Source: an uncultured Anaerococcus sp. | GTDB lineage: Bacteria > Bacillota > Clostridia > Tissierellales > Peptoniphilaceae | DNA: 23,244 nucleotides | Assembly (NCBI RefSeq): GCF_937934665.1 | Contig: NZ_CALGYW010000157.1 | Location: forward strand, 1-23,244 | Direction of reading: 5' to 3' | In this document: positions 1 through 8,617 of the stretch, one piece after another | Numbering within the stretch: position 1 is the first letter of the stretch | How the letters are laid out: the number at the start of each line of letters is the position of its first letter | Program-made: the position numbers and the translations under genes | Notes under the pieces: model-generated | What the model saw: only the letters and a program-made list of their open reading frames with translations | Told to the model about the DNA's origin: nothing | Databases searched by the model: none

Positions 1-1529
1 TCCCATTCGATTGTTCCAGGTGGTTTGCTGGTTATATCATATACTATCCTGCCTACTCCTTCTACTTCGTTTATCATTCTATTTGATAGGGTTTGAAGTA
101 GGTCGTATGGGAGGTTGGCGGCTTCTACTGTCATGGCATCGGTCGATGTGACGGCTCTTATGGCTACTACGTTGTCGTAGCTTCTAGCATCGCCTTTTAC
201 TCCTACTGTTTTTATTGGGGTCCAGACTGTGAAGTATTGCCAAATGTCTTCGTTTAGGCCAAAGTTTTTGACTTCTTCTCTTAGGATAGCGTCTGTTTCT
301 CTGACTATTCTTAGCTTATCTTCTGTGATTTCTCCCATTACTCTTATGGCAAGACCTGGTCCTGGGAATGGTTGACGCCATACCATTTCGTGTGGGATGC
401 CTATTTCTTCACCTACTGCTCTTACTTCGTCTTTAAATAAGGATCTTAGTGGCTCTACTAGGCCTTTAAAGTCCATGTCTTCTGGAAGGCCGCCTACATT
501 GTGGTGGCTTTTTATTACGCTTGCCTTATCTTTACCAGATTCGATTACGTCTGGATAGATGGTTCCTTGGACTAGGTAGCTTGCTCCACCGATTTTCTTT
601 GCTTCTTCTTCGAAGACTTCTACAAAGTGGTTTCCGATTATTTTTCTCTTTGTTTCAGGATCTGATACGCCTTCTAATAGTGATAAAAATTCTTTGGACT
701 TATCTACCATTTTGACGTTTAGGCCAAGGTTTTTGTAAGTTTCCATTACAGATTTGGCTTCGTCTTTTCTTAAAAGTCCGTGGTCTACAAAGATACATTG
801 GAGGTTATCTCCTATGGCTTTTGAGACTATGGTTGCTGCTACAGAGCTATCTACTCCGCCTGATAGGCCGCAGATCATCTTTTCGCCATCGTATTTTTCT
901 TTAATTTCTGCAATGATTTCTGTGGCAAAGTCAGCCATTTTCCAAGTTCTTTCTGCTCCGCAGATATTTAGGACAAAGTTTTCTAAGATTTCCCTACCAT
1001 ATTCAGAGTGGACTACTTCTGGGTGAAATTGTACAGAATATAGGCCTTTTTCAACATTTTCCATAGCAGCTACTTCTGTATTGGCAGTTTTTGCTATAGC
1101 CTTAAAGCCTTCTGCTATTTTTCCTATCCTGTCTTTGTGGTTCATCCAGATTATGGATTTTTCTGGTAGGTTTTCAAATAGCTTTGAAGTCTTATCGATA
1201 GCAAGTTCTGTTTTGCCGTATTCTGCAAGCTTTGGTGTTTCTATTTCTCCGCCGTATACTTGGTTTATAAATTGGTGCCCATAGCAGATTCCTAAAACTG
1301 GCACGCCTAGGTCAAAGATTTTTTTATCTGTCTTTGGGCTATCTTCGTTATTTACTGATTGAGGTCCACCTGTTAGGATGATTCCTGCAAGGTTTGTTAG
1401 GTCAAGGTCATTTAGGTCTGTGTCGCAGTCATGAATTTCTGCAAATACGCCCATTTCCCTAACACGTCTTACAATCAGCTGGTCTGTCTGACCACCGAAA
1501 TTTAATACTAGGATTTTTTCTTTTGACAT
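1..1529 (-). CDS. guaA: GMP synthase (glutamine-hydrolysing), nearly complete
   Basis: Converts XMP to GMP using ATP and glutamine-derived ammonia, the last step of guanine nucleotide synthesis. The reading frame starts at ATG 1529 behind a GAAGGG ribosome site and runs off the left edge two bases into codon 510. The last residues read PGTIEW plus the start of a Glu codon, which is where GMP synthases normally end, so only the final base of that codon and the stop should be missing. The N-terminal amidotransferase domain shows the nucleophile motif GICYGHQ and the partner motif QFHPEV. The ATP pyrophosphatase domain shows the P-loop LSGGVDSS, and the dimerisation domain closes the protein. 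It lies 18 nt behind the PPDK regulatory protein and is probably the end of the long operon. Identification is secure. Confidence 0.97.
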   Translation of the reverse strand, partial: MSKEKILVLNFGGQTDQLIVRRVREMGVFAEIHDCDTDLNDLDLTNLAGIILTGGPQSVNNEDSPKTDKKIFDLGVPVLGICYGHQFINQVYGGEIETPKLAEYGKTELAIDKTSKLFENLPEKSIIWMNHKDRIGKIAEGFKAIAKTANTEVAAMENVEKGLYSVQFHPEVVHSEYGREILENFVLNICGAERTWKMADFATEIIAEIKEKYDGEKMICGLSGGVDSSVAATIVSKAIGDNLQCIFVDHGLLRKDEAKSVMETYKNLGLNVKMVDKSKEFLSLLEGVSDPETKRKIIGNHFVEVFEEEAKKIGGASYLVQGTIYPDVIESGKDKASVIKSHHNVGGLPEDMDFKGLVEPLRSLFKDEVRAVGEEIGIPHEMVWRQPFPGPGLAIRVMGEITEDKLRIVRETDAILREEVKNFGLNEDIWQYFTVWTPIKTVGVKGDARSYDNVVAIRAVTSTDAMTVEAANLPYDLLQTLSNRMINEVEGVGRIVYDITSKPPGTIEW

Positions 1530-1547
1530 ATTTTCCCTTCTTTTATC

Positions 1548-2378
1548 TTAGCTTTTTTCTTCCCTTTCTTCTGGGAATTTCTCAAAGTAGTACTCAACAA
1601 TTTCTGTTGCTGTTTGCTCGATTGTATTTTCTGTTACATCTATTACCTTGCAATCAAGGTCTTTAAAGACCTCCTTGGCGTAGGTAAGCTCCTCTTTGAT
1701 TCTTTCCTTGTCAAAGTATTTGCTTTCTCCAACAAGTCCCATGGTTCTAGTCCTCTGAGCCCTTATATCTGATAATTTATCAGGATCTATTACCAGACCT
1801 ATAATCCTGTCTGGATCAATTTCAAAGAGCTCTTGTGGAAGTTGTGATTCTGGGATTAGTGGGAGGTTGGCTACCTTGAAGTTTTTGGTAGCAAGGATCA
1901 TGGTTGTAGGAGTTTTTGATGTTCTGGATACTCCTACAAGAACTAGGTCAGCACCTAAAAATCCTCTTGTATCCTTGCCATCATCATATTTTATTGCAAA
2001 TTCTATGGCATCAATCATTTTGAAATAACCCCTAGAAAGAGTCCTTATTAGGCCTGCCTTTCTGATAGCTTTTTTGCCTGTTAATTTTTCAAATTTATTG
2101 ATTCCATAAGAGAGTATGTCAAGTACAGTTATATCTTCCTTATCGGCCCTTACCCTTAGGTGGTGGGCTAGGTCTTTATCAGCAACTGTCATTACTACAA
2201 CTGAGTCCTTATGAAGCTCATCCATAATTTCGTCTATCTCAGATATTTTTTTTATATCTGGTTTTCTAATTATCTTTGTTTCTAGGTCTGGAAATTGACT
2301 AGTAACAGATTTGATATAACTGATCGCAGTTTCCCCTGTTGAATCGCTTATAATTACAATCGTCAAACAATCTTCCAT
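1548..2378 (-). CDS. yqfL: Pyruvate, phosphate dikinase regulatory protein (DUF299 kinase/phosphorylase)
   Basis: A bifunctional serine/threonine kinase and Pi-dependent phosphorylase of the DUF299 family. Members switch pyruvate phosphate dikinase (or PEP synthase) off and on by phosphorylating a threonine beside its catalytic histidine. The N-terminus IVIISDSTGETA and the P-loop-like LVGVSRTSKTPT near residue 150 are family hallmarks, and the length (276 aa) is normal. A TTG one codon upstream (2381) keeps the frame open, but ATG 2378 sits at the better distance from GGAGA and is preferred. It begins 9 nt after glyS, the same neighbour as yqfL in B. subtilis. Whether its target is PPDK or PEP synthase cannot be decided here, because neither is in the window; Firmicute members usually pair with PPDK. 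Confidence 0.93.
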   Translation of the reverse strand: MEDCLTIVIISDSTGETAISYIKSVTSQFPDLETKIIRKPDIKKISEIDEIMDELHKDSVVVMTVADKDLAHHLRVRADKEDITVLDILSYGINKFEKLTGKKAIRKAGLIRTLSRGYFKMIDAIEFAIKYDDGKDTRGFLGADLVLVGVSRTSKTPTTMILATKNFKVANLPLIPESQLPQELFEIDPDRIIGLVIDPDKLSDIRAQRTRTMGLVGESKYFDKERIKEELTYAKEVFKDLDCKVIDVTENTIEQTATEIVEYYFEKFPEEREEKS

Positions 2379-2387
2379 CAATATCTC

Positions 2388-4451
2388 CTATCTTACTATC
2401 TCAGAAATATCAAAGATTTTAGCCATTCTCTCTTTTAGAGAGTTTAACATGGCAAGTCTATTATTTTTAACTTCCTCATTGTCTACATTAATCATTGTAT
2501 TGTCTAGATAGTCATTTCCTATAAGGTTTGTTGCTTGTATATTTTCAAGCTCTTTTTTGTAGTCAGCGCTACTTGCAAGGCCTAAATCTTCAAGGCTTGA
2601 AATTTCTTCATAGAAGTTCTTTTCAAGGTCAGTTTCTAATAAGTCTTCCCTAATTTCTGTCACTTCACTATCCTTAGCTAGGTTATTTATCCTTATTAGG
2701 TAGGATAGGGAGTCGTCATTTTCTTCTATAAATTCGCTTAGGGCCTTTACCTTTTCGCTCATTCTCAAAATATTTGTAAAGTCTGTATCTATAACTGAGT
2801 TTACTATATCATACCTATAACCATCATCTAGAAGTTTATTTTTAAGTCTATCTTTGATAAAGCTTAGGGTCTCGTCCATGGTTTTTTCGTAGTCAAAAGC
2901 TAGGGCGTTTGTTTCTGTATAAACAAGTAAGGCCTCTGAAATTAGTTTTTTGATATCTACGTCTATGCAATTTTCTAAGATAATATTTATTATTCCTAGG
3001 GCTGCCCTTCTAAGACCAAATGGGTCACGGCTACCTGTTACGTAGTTTTCTATAGCATAAAGACCTACTATAGAATCCATCTTATCTGCTATAGCAAGTA
3101 AGATTCCTACTACTGATTTTGGTGTTTCTGAATTTTGGTTTTTAGGTAGGTACTGTTCCTTTATAGCTGTTGCTACTCTTTGGTTTTCACCTGAGTTTAG
3201 GGCATAGATTGCACCCATGGTTCCTTGTAGTTCAGTAAATTCTACTACCATTTTTGTTACAAGGTCAGCCTTGGCTAGGTAGGCTGCTCTCTTAGCATCT
3301 TCTGCTATGTCTTCTCCTAGGTTAAGCTCTTTTTGGTATCTGATAGAAAGTTCCATAAGTCTTTCTGTCTTTTGACCCATATTGCCAAGACCCTCGAAAA
3401 ATACTAGGTTATCTAGGTCTTTTACATAGGATTCAAGCTTACTTGCTGCATCTATATCGTAGAAGAATTTCGCATCTTCTAGTCTTGCTACTAGGACTTT
3501 TTTGTTTCCTTCTATTACATTTTGACTTTCACAGTCATCACCATTTCTTACTAGCAAGAAATATGGTAATAGTTTTTTCTTATCATCAAGAATTGGGAAG
3601 TACCTTTGGTGGTCCTTCATAGGAGTTGTTATAACTTCCCTAGGTAATTCTAGGTAGGCTGGATCTATTTCACCAACTAGGACTGTTGGGTATTCTACAA
3701 TATTTACTACCTCATCTAAAAGGCCTTCGTCTTTCATGTATTCTCCACCAACTTGGCTTGCTAGAGAATTTAGGCCCTTGACTATGATATCTCTCCTGTC
3801 CTTAGCTCTTAGGATTACATAGTTTTCTTTTAACTTTTCTTCATAGTCTGATATTTTATCTATTACAACCTTATCAGAGCCAAGACTTCTGTGACCTTTT
3901 GTTATATTGCCAACTTCTATACCTTCTGCGTCAAAATCTAGGATTTTATCATCTAAGAGGGATACAAACCATCTAATTGGTCTTGCCCACCTAATAGATC
4001 TACCGCCCCATCTCATTGATCTTGGGAAGGAGATGGATTTAACTAGGTCATAGACTTCTTCTTTTAGGACGTCTTCTAAAGACTTGCTTTCTTCCTTTTT
4101 TTCTACAAATATGTAGTCTTCGCCTTTTTGCTCTTTTATAAGCACATCAGAAAGCTCTGCTTTTTGTCCCTTTAGGAAACCAAGAAGGGCTCTTGATGGG
4201 TTATTTTCCTCATCATAGGCGATTTTTACGCTAGGTCCTCTTACAGAGATTACTTCTGCCTTCGCGGCTTCTGCTACATTTTTTAAAAGAATCATAAATC
4301 TTCTTGGAGTTGATTCGATTTCTATTTCTTCATAGGATAATTTATTTTCTGTTAGAAGTTTTTCAAATTTTTCCCTTAGTTGGGTTTTGGTATTTTTGAC
4401 ATAATCTGAAGGTATTTCTTCTACACCAATTTCTAATAGGTAATTATGCAT
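2388..4451 (-). CDS. glyS: Glycyl-tRNA synthetase, beta subunit
   Basis: Beta subunit of the bacterial alpha2beta2 glycyl-tRNA synthetase. It carries tRNA recognition while the alpha subunit holds the active site. The start MHNYLLEIGVEEIP is typical of the family, and 687 aa is the usual length. The first 8 nt overlap the end of glyQ, so translation is probably coupled, which fits equal subunit production. No sign of frameshift or truncation was seen. It is followed 9 nt later by the PPDK regulatory protein. Confidence 0.97.
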   Translation of the reverse strand: MHNYLLEIGVEEIPSDYVKNTKTQLREKFEKLLTENKLSYEEIEIESTPRRFMILLKNVAEAAKAEVISVRGPSVKIAYDEENNPSRALLGFLKGQKAELSDVLIKEQKGEDYIFVEKKEESKSLEDVLKEEVYDLVKSISFPRSMRWGGRSIRWARPIRWFVSLLDDKILDFDAEGIEVGNITKGHRSLGSDKVVIDKISDYEEKLKENYVILRAKDRRDIIVKGLNSLASQVGGEYMKDEGLLDEVVNIVEYPTVLVGEIDPAYLELPREVITTPMKDHQRYFPILDDKKKLLPYFLLVRNGDDCESQNVIEGNKKVLVARLEDAKFFYDIDAASKLESYVKDLDNLVFFEGLGNMGQKTERLMELSIRYQKELNLGEDIAEDAKRAAYLAKADLVTKMVVEFTELQGTMGAIYALNSGENQRVATAIKEQYLPKNQNSETPKSVVGILLAIADKMDSIVGLYAIENYVTGSRDPFGLRRAALGIINIILENCIDVDIKKLISEALLVYTETNALAFDYEKTMDETLSFIKDRLKNKLLDDGYRYDIVNSVIDTDFTNILRMSEKVKALSEFIEENDDSLSYLIRINNLAKDSEVTEIREDLLETDLEKNFYEEISSLEDLGLASSADYKKELENIQATNLIGNDYLDNTMINVDNEEVKNNRLAMLNSLKERMAKIFDISEIVR

Positions 4452-5325
4452 GCTTTTCCTTTCTTAAGAGAGGGAAGTCAAGCTCTTCTCTTTTTTCGAT
4501 GTATTTTTCGGCAACTAGGCTTGATATGTCTCTAACTCTCTTGATATAGTGGTTTCTTTCTGAAACAGAGATAGCTCCCTTGGCATCGAGGGTGTTAAAG
4601 GTATGACTGGTCTTTAAAACATTGTCATAGGCTGGATAAATTAGACCAAGATCAATTAGCCTTGCTGCTTCTTTTTCATAAATATTAAATAGGGTCTCTA
4701 GGGTATCATTGTCTGCATCTTCGAAAGAATACTTAGAGTTTTCATATTCTGGAATTTTGAAAACATCACCGTAGGTTAAATTTTCTGACCACTTGATATC
4801 ATAGACATTGTCTACGTCTTGGAGGTACATACAAATTCTTTCTAGACCTATGGTAATTTCTCCACTTTCTAGGGTACAGTTTATGCCGCCTACTTGTTGG
4901 AAATAGGTAAATTGGGTAATTTCCATCCCATCAAGCCATACTTCCCAACCTAGTCCCCAGGCTCCAAGGGTTGGAGATTCCCAGTTATCTTCTACAAACC
5001 TAATATCGTGTTTTTTAGGATTTATACCTATAGCCTCTAGGCATTTTAAGTATAAATCTTGGATATTAGATGGGGTTGGTTTAAGTAAAATTTGCATCTG
5101 ATGGTGTTGGTAAAGCCTATTTGGGTTTTCCCCGTACCTACCATCTGCAGGTCTTCTGGATGGTTCAACATAGCAAACCTTCCATGGTTCAGGTCCAAGA
5201 GCCCTTAAAAATGTGTGAGGGTTCATTGTTCCTGCACCCTTTTCTATGTCGTATGGAATCATCACAGAACATCCCTGCTCTTTCCAATACTCCTCTAGTT
5301 TTAGTATTAAATCTTCAAAATACAT
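4444..5325 (-). CDS. glyQ: Glycyl-tRNA synthetase, alpha subunit
   Basis: Catalytic alpha subunit that activates glycine with ATP and charges tRNA-Gly. Family signatures are LRALGPEPWKVCYVEPSRR and YGENPNRLYQHHQMQILLKP in the first third, and 293 aa matches the usual size. The ATG at 5325 follows AAAGGA and overlaps the last 11 nt of recO. In many Firmicutes glyQS has its own T-box leader. Here there is no space for one, because glyQ begins inside recO, so control must come from the upstream operon or act after transcription. Confidence 0.97.
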   Translation of the reverse strand: MYFEDLILKLEEYWKEQGCSVMIPYDIEKGAGTMNPHTFLRALGPEPWKVCYVEPSRRPADGRYGENPNRLYQHHQMQILLKPTPSNIQDLYLKCLEAIGINPKKHDIRFVEDNWESPTLGAWGLGWEVWLDGMEITQFTYFQQVGGINCTLESGEITIGLERICMYLQDVDNVYDIKWSENLTYGDVFKIPEYENSKYSFEDADNDTLETLFNIYEKEAARLIDLGLIYPAYDNVLKTSHTFNTLDAKGAISVSERNHYIKRVRDISSLVAEKYIEKREELDFPLLRKEKHA

Positions 5326-6091
5326 TTACATTCCTTTCGAGTGCCTTTTTTACCCATTCAAGCGACGGGTAGGTCGCAAGTTCTAGGTTATTAAGGCAAT
5401 AGTCTATTATTATTTTGCCAATTTTTTGGTAATTTTCTACTATTTTTATATCTTTAAGCTCATCTGATTTGGTATATAAAAGCTTATTAAAATATACAAA
5501 TTCTTCATAGGTCATAAAGACCTTATCAAAGACTTGATCTTTACACTCATCACAAATAACTGATGACTCGCTTGGGGAGAAATACAAGTATTTGCCCCTT
5601 ATATTTTTACCACAAATCCCACAGCTTTTAAAGTTTGGTTTAAAGCCTGAAAAGGAAATATATTTTATTAAAAAACCCAAAAATATATTTATATAGCCTT
5701 CATCCGCTTTCTCAAAAGCTTCAAAACAATTTGTAAGGAGGGTAAAAACAGTCTCTATCTGGATATGGTCAATCGTCCTTAAGAGTAGGTCAGCTATGGC
5801 TGACTTATATAATATTATATCAAAATTTTTATTTGATTTATAGTAGGGATTCAGTACAAGTCCCTCCCTAAGCCCATAAAAATCCTTACCGGACTTATAA
5901 AGGGCAAAGGAAGCCAGGATAAACCTATTGGTTAGACCAAGGTTTTTGGAGTTTTTCTTTAAAACCCCCTGGCAAATTACAGAAATCTTGCCTAGATCTT
6001 CTGTAAATACTTCTATAATCTTAGATGATTCCTTGTATTTAAATTCCCTGAGGACTATACCCCTTATATCCTTAAGGTCTGCCGTAGCCAA
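5315..6091 (-). CDS. recO: DNA repair protein RecO
   Basis: Recombination mediator that helps load RecA on SSB-coated single strands in the RecFOR pathway. The N-terminal OB-fold begins GIVLREFKYKESSKI. The central zinc site has four cysteines (C157, C160, C180, C183) in a CxxC-x19-CxxC layout. Length is 258 aa. The start used is TTG 6091, preceded by GGTGG at a workable distance and lying 20 nt inside the end of era. No ATG occurs near the expected N-terminus, so a non-ATG start is likely, although the exact codon is less certain than the gene. It overlaps glyQ by 11 nt. Confidence 0.93.
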   Translation of the reverse strand: MATADLKDIRGIVLREFKYKESSKIIEVFTEDLGKISVICQGVLKKNSKNLGLTNRFILASFALYKSGKDFYGLREGLVLNPYYKSNKNFDIILYKSAIADLLLRTIDHIQIETVFTLLTNCFEAFEKADEGYINIFLGFLIKYISFSGFKPNFKSCGICGKNIRGKYLYFSPSESSVICDECKDQVFDKVFMTYEEFVYFNKLLYTKSDELKDIKIVENYQKIGKIIIDYCLNNLELATYPSLEWVKKALERNVNVF

Positions 6092-6959
6092 ACCTATCCA
6101 CCAATTTTCCCTTTTTACGCCAATCTTTTTCTACCTTGACCCAAAGTTGAAGATTGACCCTAGAATCTAGGAAAGTTTCTATCTCACTTCTCGCGTCAAT
6201 GCCAATTTGCTTAATCATTTTACCGTTTTTGCCGATTACAATCTGCTTGTGAGAATTTTTTTCAACTATAATTGTGGCTCTGATATCAATCAGATCCTTG
6301 TTTTCTCTTTGTTTAAAATCGTCAATTCTTACTGCAAGGCCGTGGGGAACTTCTTCTGATAAAAGCCTTAGGGCCTTTTCCCTGACTATTTCAGCTACAA
6401 TAAATCTTTCTGTCTTATCTGTTATCATGTCCCTATCATAGTAGGCAGGCCCTTCTTCAAGGAAACTTTTTACCGCTTCTATATAGGCTTCGATATTTTT
6501 ATCATCAAGGGCTGATATAAGGATGATTTTATCAAAAAGTCCGACTTCTTCGTACATTTCTTTGATTTTTTCAATTTCTTCTTCATTTAATAAATCAATC
6601 TTATTTATAAGAAGAATTATAGGTACCCTTACCCTCCTAAACTCGTCTATTATCATAGTATCAAGCTTGCCTATCTCAAGGGAATTGTCCACTACGTAAG
6701 TTACTAGGTCTGACTCATTTAGACTATCCTTAGAAAAACTTAAAAGCCTTTCTTGGAGGACATTCCTTGGTCTTTGAATACCTGGTGTATCTATAAAAAT
6801 AAGCTGGCTGTCTTCGTCATTGTATATTATATTTATCTTATCTCTGGTAGTTTGGGGCTTACTTGAAATAATGGAAATTTTCTCCTTTAATATCTTTTCC
6901 ATAAGAGTTGATTTTCCAACATTGGCCCTACCAACTACCGATATAAATCCTGATTTCAT
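6072..6959 (-). CDS. era: GTPase Era
   Basis: Essential GTPase that binds the 3' end of 16S rRNA and promotes 30S subunit maturation. The G domain shows GRANVGKST (residues 10-18), the switch threonines near 37-38, DTPG (57-60) and NKID (119-122). The C-terminal KH domain has the GKNGKMIKQIG loop at about 243-253. Length 295 aa is standard. It overlaps cdd by ATGA at 6956-6959 and recO by 20 nt. Neighbouring ybeY, cdd and recO are its usual partners, and YbeY also acts on 16S rRNA maturation. Confidence 0.98.
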   Translation of the reverse strand: MKSGFISVVGRANVGKSTLMEKILKEKISIISSKPQTTRDKINIIYNDEDSQLIFIDTPGIQRPRNVLQERLLSFSKDSLNESDLVTYVVDNSLEIGKLDTMIIDEFRRVRVPIILLINKIDLLNEEEIEKIKEMYEEVGLFDKIILISALDDKNIEAYIEAVKSFLEEGPAYYDRDMITDKTERFIVAEIVREKALRLLSEEVPHGLAVRIDDFKQRENKDLIDIRATIIVEKNSHKQIVIGKNGKMIKQIGIDARSEIETFLDSRVNLQLWVKVEKDWRKKGKLVDRFGYGRP

Positions 6960-7351
6960 TTTAAATCCTTTTTGTTAAAACTTTCTGGCAGGAGTTCGTC
7001 TATGGTATAAGTCTTGTAAGACTCAGTATCCTTGGCTACAATTATCTTTGTATCAGAATCTGCAAATTCTCTTATAAATTGCCTACAAACTCCGCAAGGA
7101 TAGGTATAGTCACTATCTCCTGTTACTACTATGTATGAAAAATCCCTCTCCCCTTCAGTAATTGCTGTAGAAAGGGCATTTCTTTCAGCACAAAGGGTAG
7201 GAGAATATGATGCATTTTCTATATTAACTCCTTCAAAGACCCTTCCTGACCTTGTCATAACAACGCATGCCACATGGAAGTTTGAATAAGGCGCATAGGC
7301 CCTATCCTTAATCTCTAAGGCTCTTTTTATCAAATCTTTTATTTCTATCAT
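6956..7351 (-). CDS. cdd: Cytidine deaminase
   Basis: Zinc enzyme that deaminates cytidine and deoxycytidine in pyrimidine salvage. The catalytic Cys-Ala-Glu (CAER, C54/E56) and the second zinc motif PCGVC (C86, C89) are both present. At 131 aa it matches the small homotetrameric Firmicute form with a three-cysteine zinc site. It is coupled at both ends by 4-nt ATGA overlaps, with the DgkA-PAP2 gene upstream and era downstream. Its place between dgkA and era is the standard Firmicute order. Confidence 0.97.
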   Translation of the reverse strand: MIEIKDLIKRALEIKDRAYAPYSNFHVACVVMTRSGRVFEGVNIENASYSPTLCAERNALSTAITEGERDFSYIVVTGDSDYTYPCGVCRQFIREFADSDTKIIVAKDTESYKTYTIDELLPESFNKKDLK

Positions 7352-8154
7352 GAAAATATCCCAAATATAGCCATGGCCATGGATGTACCAAGGATGGCTC
7401 CTCTTATTATTTCTTTTGTCGAATGTATATCTGCCTCATATCTAGATTCAGCCACTATAAGGGCAAGACCTACTAGGACCAGCCTTACTAGAGGTTCACT
7501 TACCAAAAAAACTCCTATGGTTGATAGGCAAAAGGCAACAGATGTATGGCCTGAGACAAAACCTCCCTTAAAGGCTGTTCCGTGCCCCTCATAGAAGACT
7601 CCTTTAAGGAAAATTGTAAGAATTATTACTAGGGAAATGGTAATAAGGGCTAGGTGGGATGGGCGTCTGGCAATTTTTAGGATAACTGAATCATAAAAGT
7701 TTAAAAACTTATCAAAAAATACTAAATACCCAATAAAAATCGCATTTAAGGCTGCTATAAAAGTCGCAGCTGCAGCTACGTCCTTGCCGGCCTTGGCAAG
7801 CTTGGAGTACTTGCCACCGCTTGCGAGATCTACTATCTCTTCTATGGCTGTATTTAAAAGCTCAAGGGCAACAACAAAGGCTATAGCAAAGACTAAAAAC
7901 ATCATTTCAAGCCTTGATAGGCTAAAAAATAAGGATGTTATTAGGACTAAGAAGGCTGCCAAAAAATGAAATTTCATGTTCTTTTCATGGTTTATAGCAT
8001 AAACCAAGCCTTCATAGGCATAGTCAAAACCCTTTAGGAATTTTTGCCCATGGCTTAGTTTTAAAGGCTCAAAGTCCTCCCCCTCGTCTTTATTTAATTC
8101 TTCGAGAATCTCTTTTTTTAAATTTTCTTTAAGGTCATCGTAGTTTTTATCCAT
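7348..8154 (-). CDS. dgkA: Fused diacylglycerol/undecaprenol kinase (DgkA) and PAP2-type phosphatase
   Basis: Two membrane enzymes in one 268-residue chain. Residues about 38-145 are a DgkA-type kinase: GFDYAYEGLVYAINHEKN, then ELLNTAIEEIVDL with the catalytic-type Glu, and KAGKDVAAAA. Residues about 160-268 are a PAP2 phosphatase: SGHTS (201-205) and SRYEADIHSTKE (237-248), giving the SGH and SR-x5-H catalytic elements. The first PAP2 motif (K-x6-RP) is degenerate, with only RP at 164-165, and the last motif has Glu248 where Asp is usual. The N-terminal 35 residues are acidic and cytosolic. Firmicute DgkA mostly phosphorylates undecaprenol, and PAP2 enzymes often dephosphorylate undecaprenyl pyrophosphate. 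A joint role in lipid-carrier recycling is therefore inferred. It starts 4 nt after ybeY. Confidence 0.92.
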   Translation of the reverse strand: MDKNYDDLKENLKKEILEELNKDEGEDFEPLKLSHGQKFLKGFDYAYEGLVYAINHEKNMKFHFLAAFLVLITSLFFSLSRLEMMFLVFAIAFVVALELLNTAIEEIVDLASGGKYSKLAKAGKDVAAAATFIAALNAIFIGYLVFFDKFLNFYDSVILKIARRPSHLALITISLVIILTIFLKGVFYEGHGTAFKGGFVSGHTSVAFCLSTIGVFLVSEPLVRLVLVGLALIVAESRYEADIHSTKEIIRGAILGTSMAMAIFGIFS

Positions 8155-8158
8155 TAAT

Positions 8159-8617
8159 CTATTTGAAAACTCCTAGGTTTTTCATAACCTCTTTTTCTTT
8201 AGAGCGCATAAGTTTTTTACCGTCTTCTTCAATATGGTCGTAGCCTAGAAGATGAAGGGTTGAATGGCAGATTAGATACATCATCTCTCTTTCAAGAGAG
8301 TGGCCAAAATCCTCTGCTTGCTTCCTTGCCACATCTAGGCAAATAACTATATCCCCAAGAAGAAAGAGGGAATTACCCTTATTATCAAAGCCTTCTTCAT
8401 CCATAGGAAAAGATAATACATCTGTAGGTCTATCTACATTTCTGTACTCCTTATTTAGCCTATGAATGCTATCCTCATCAACAATAGATAGGGAAACTTC
8501 TGCATTTTGGGTGAAATTTTCTAGCTCAAGGACTTTTTCTATGGTTCTTTCGGCCCTTTCTCTTATAAGGTCGAGATCTAAATCTTCACCAGTATCATTA
8601 GTTATCAGAAGATTCAT
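8159..8617 (-). CDS. ybeY: Endoribonuclease YbeY
   Basis: Metal-dependent endoribonuclease involved in 16S rRNA 3'-end maturation and ribosome quality control. The zinc motif HSTLHLLGYDH supplies H118, H122 and H128, and RPTDVLSFPMDEE is the second conserved block. Length is 152 aa. The ATG at 8617 follows AGGAG with a 5-nt spacer and lies 20 nt inside the end of phoH, the family's almost universal partner. In B. subtilis the 7TM-HD gene yqfF lies between phoH and ybeY; the overlap here shows it is absent from this position. Confidence 0.97.
   Translation of the reverse strand: MNLLITNDTGEDLDLDLIRERAERTIEKVLELENFTQNAEVSLSIVDEDSIHRLNKEYRNVDRPTDVLSFPMDEEGFDNKGNSLFLLGDIVICLDVARKQAEDFGHSLEREMMYLICHSTLHLLGYDHIEEDGKKLMRSKEKEVMKNLGVFK

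Noticed and set aside
521..1284. Three plus-strand open frames opposite guaA
   Set aside because: They lie fully antisense to a well-conserved guaA frame, have no family features, and have composition expected of a shadow frame.
5121..5372. Plus-strand frame across the glyQ/recO junction
   Set aside because: Antisense to two conserved, overlapping genes, with no ribosome site or recognisable domain.
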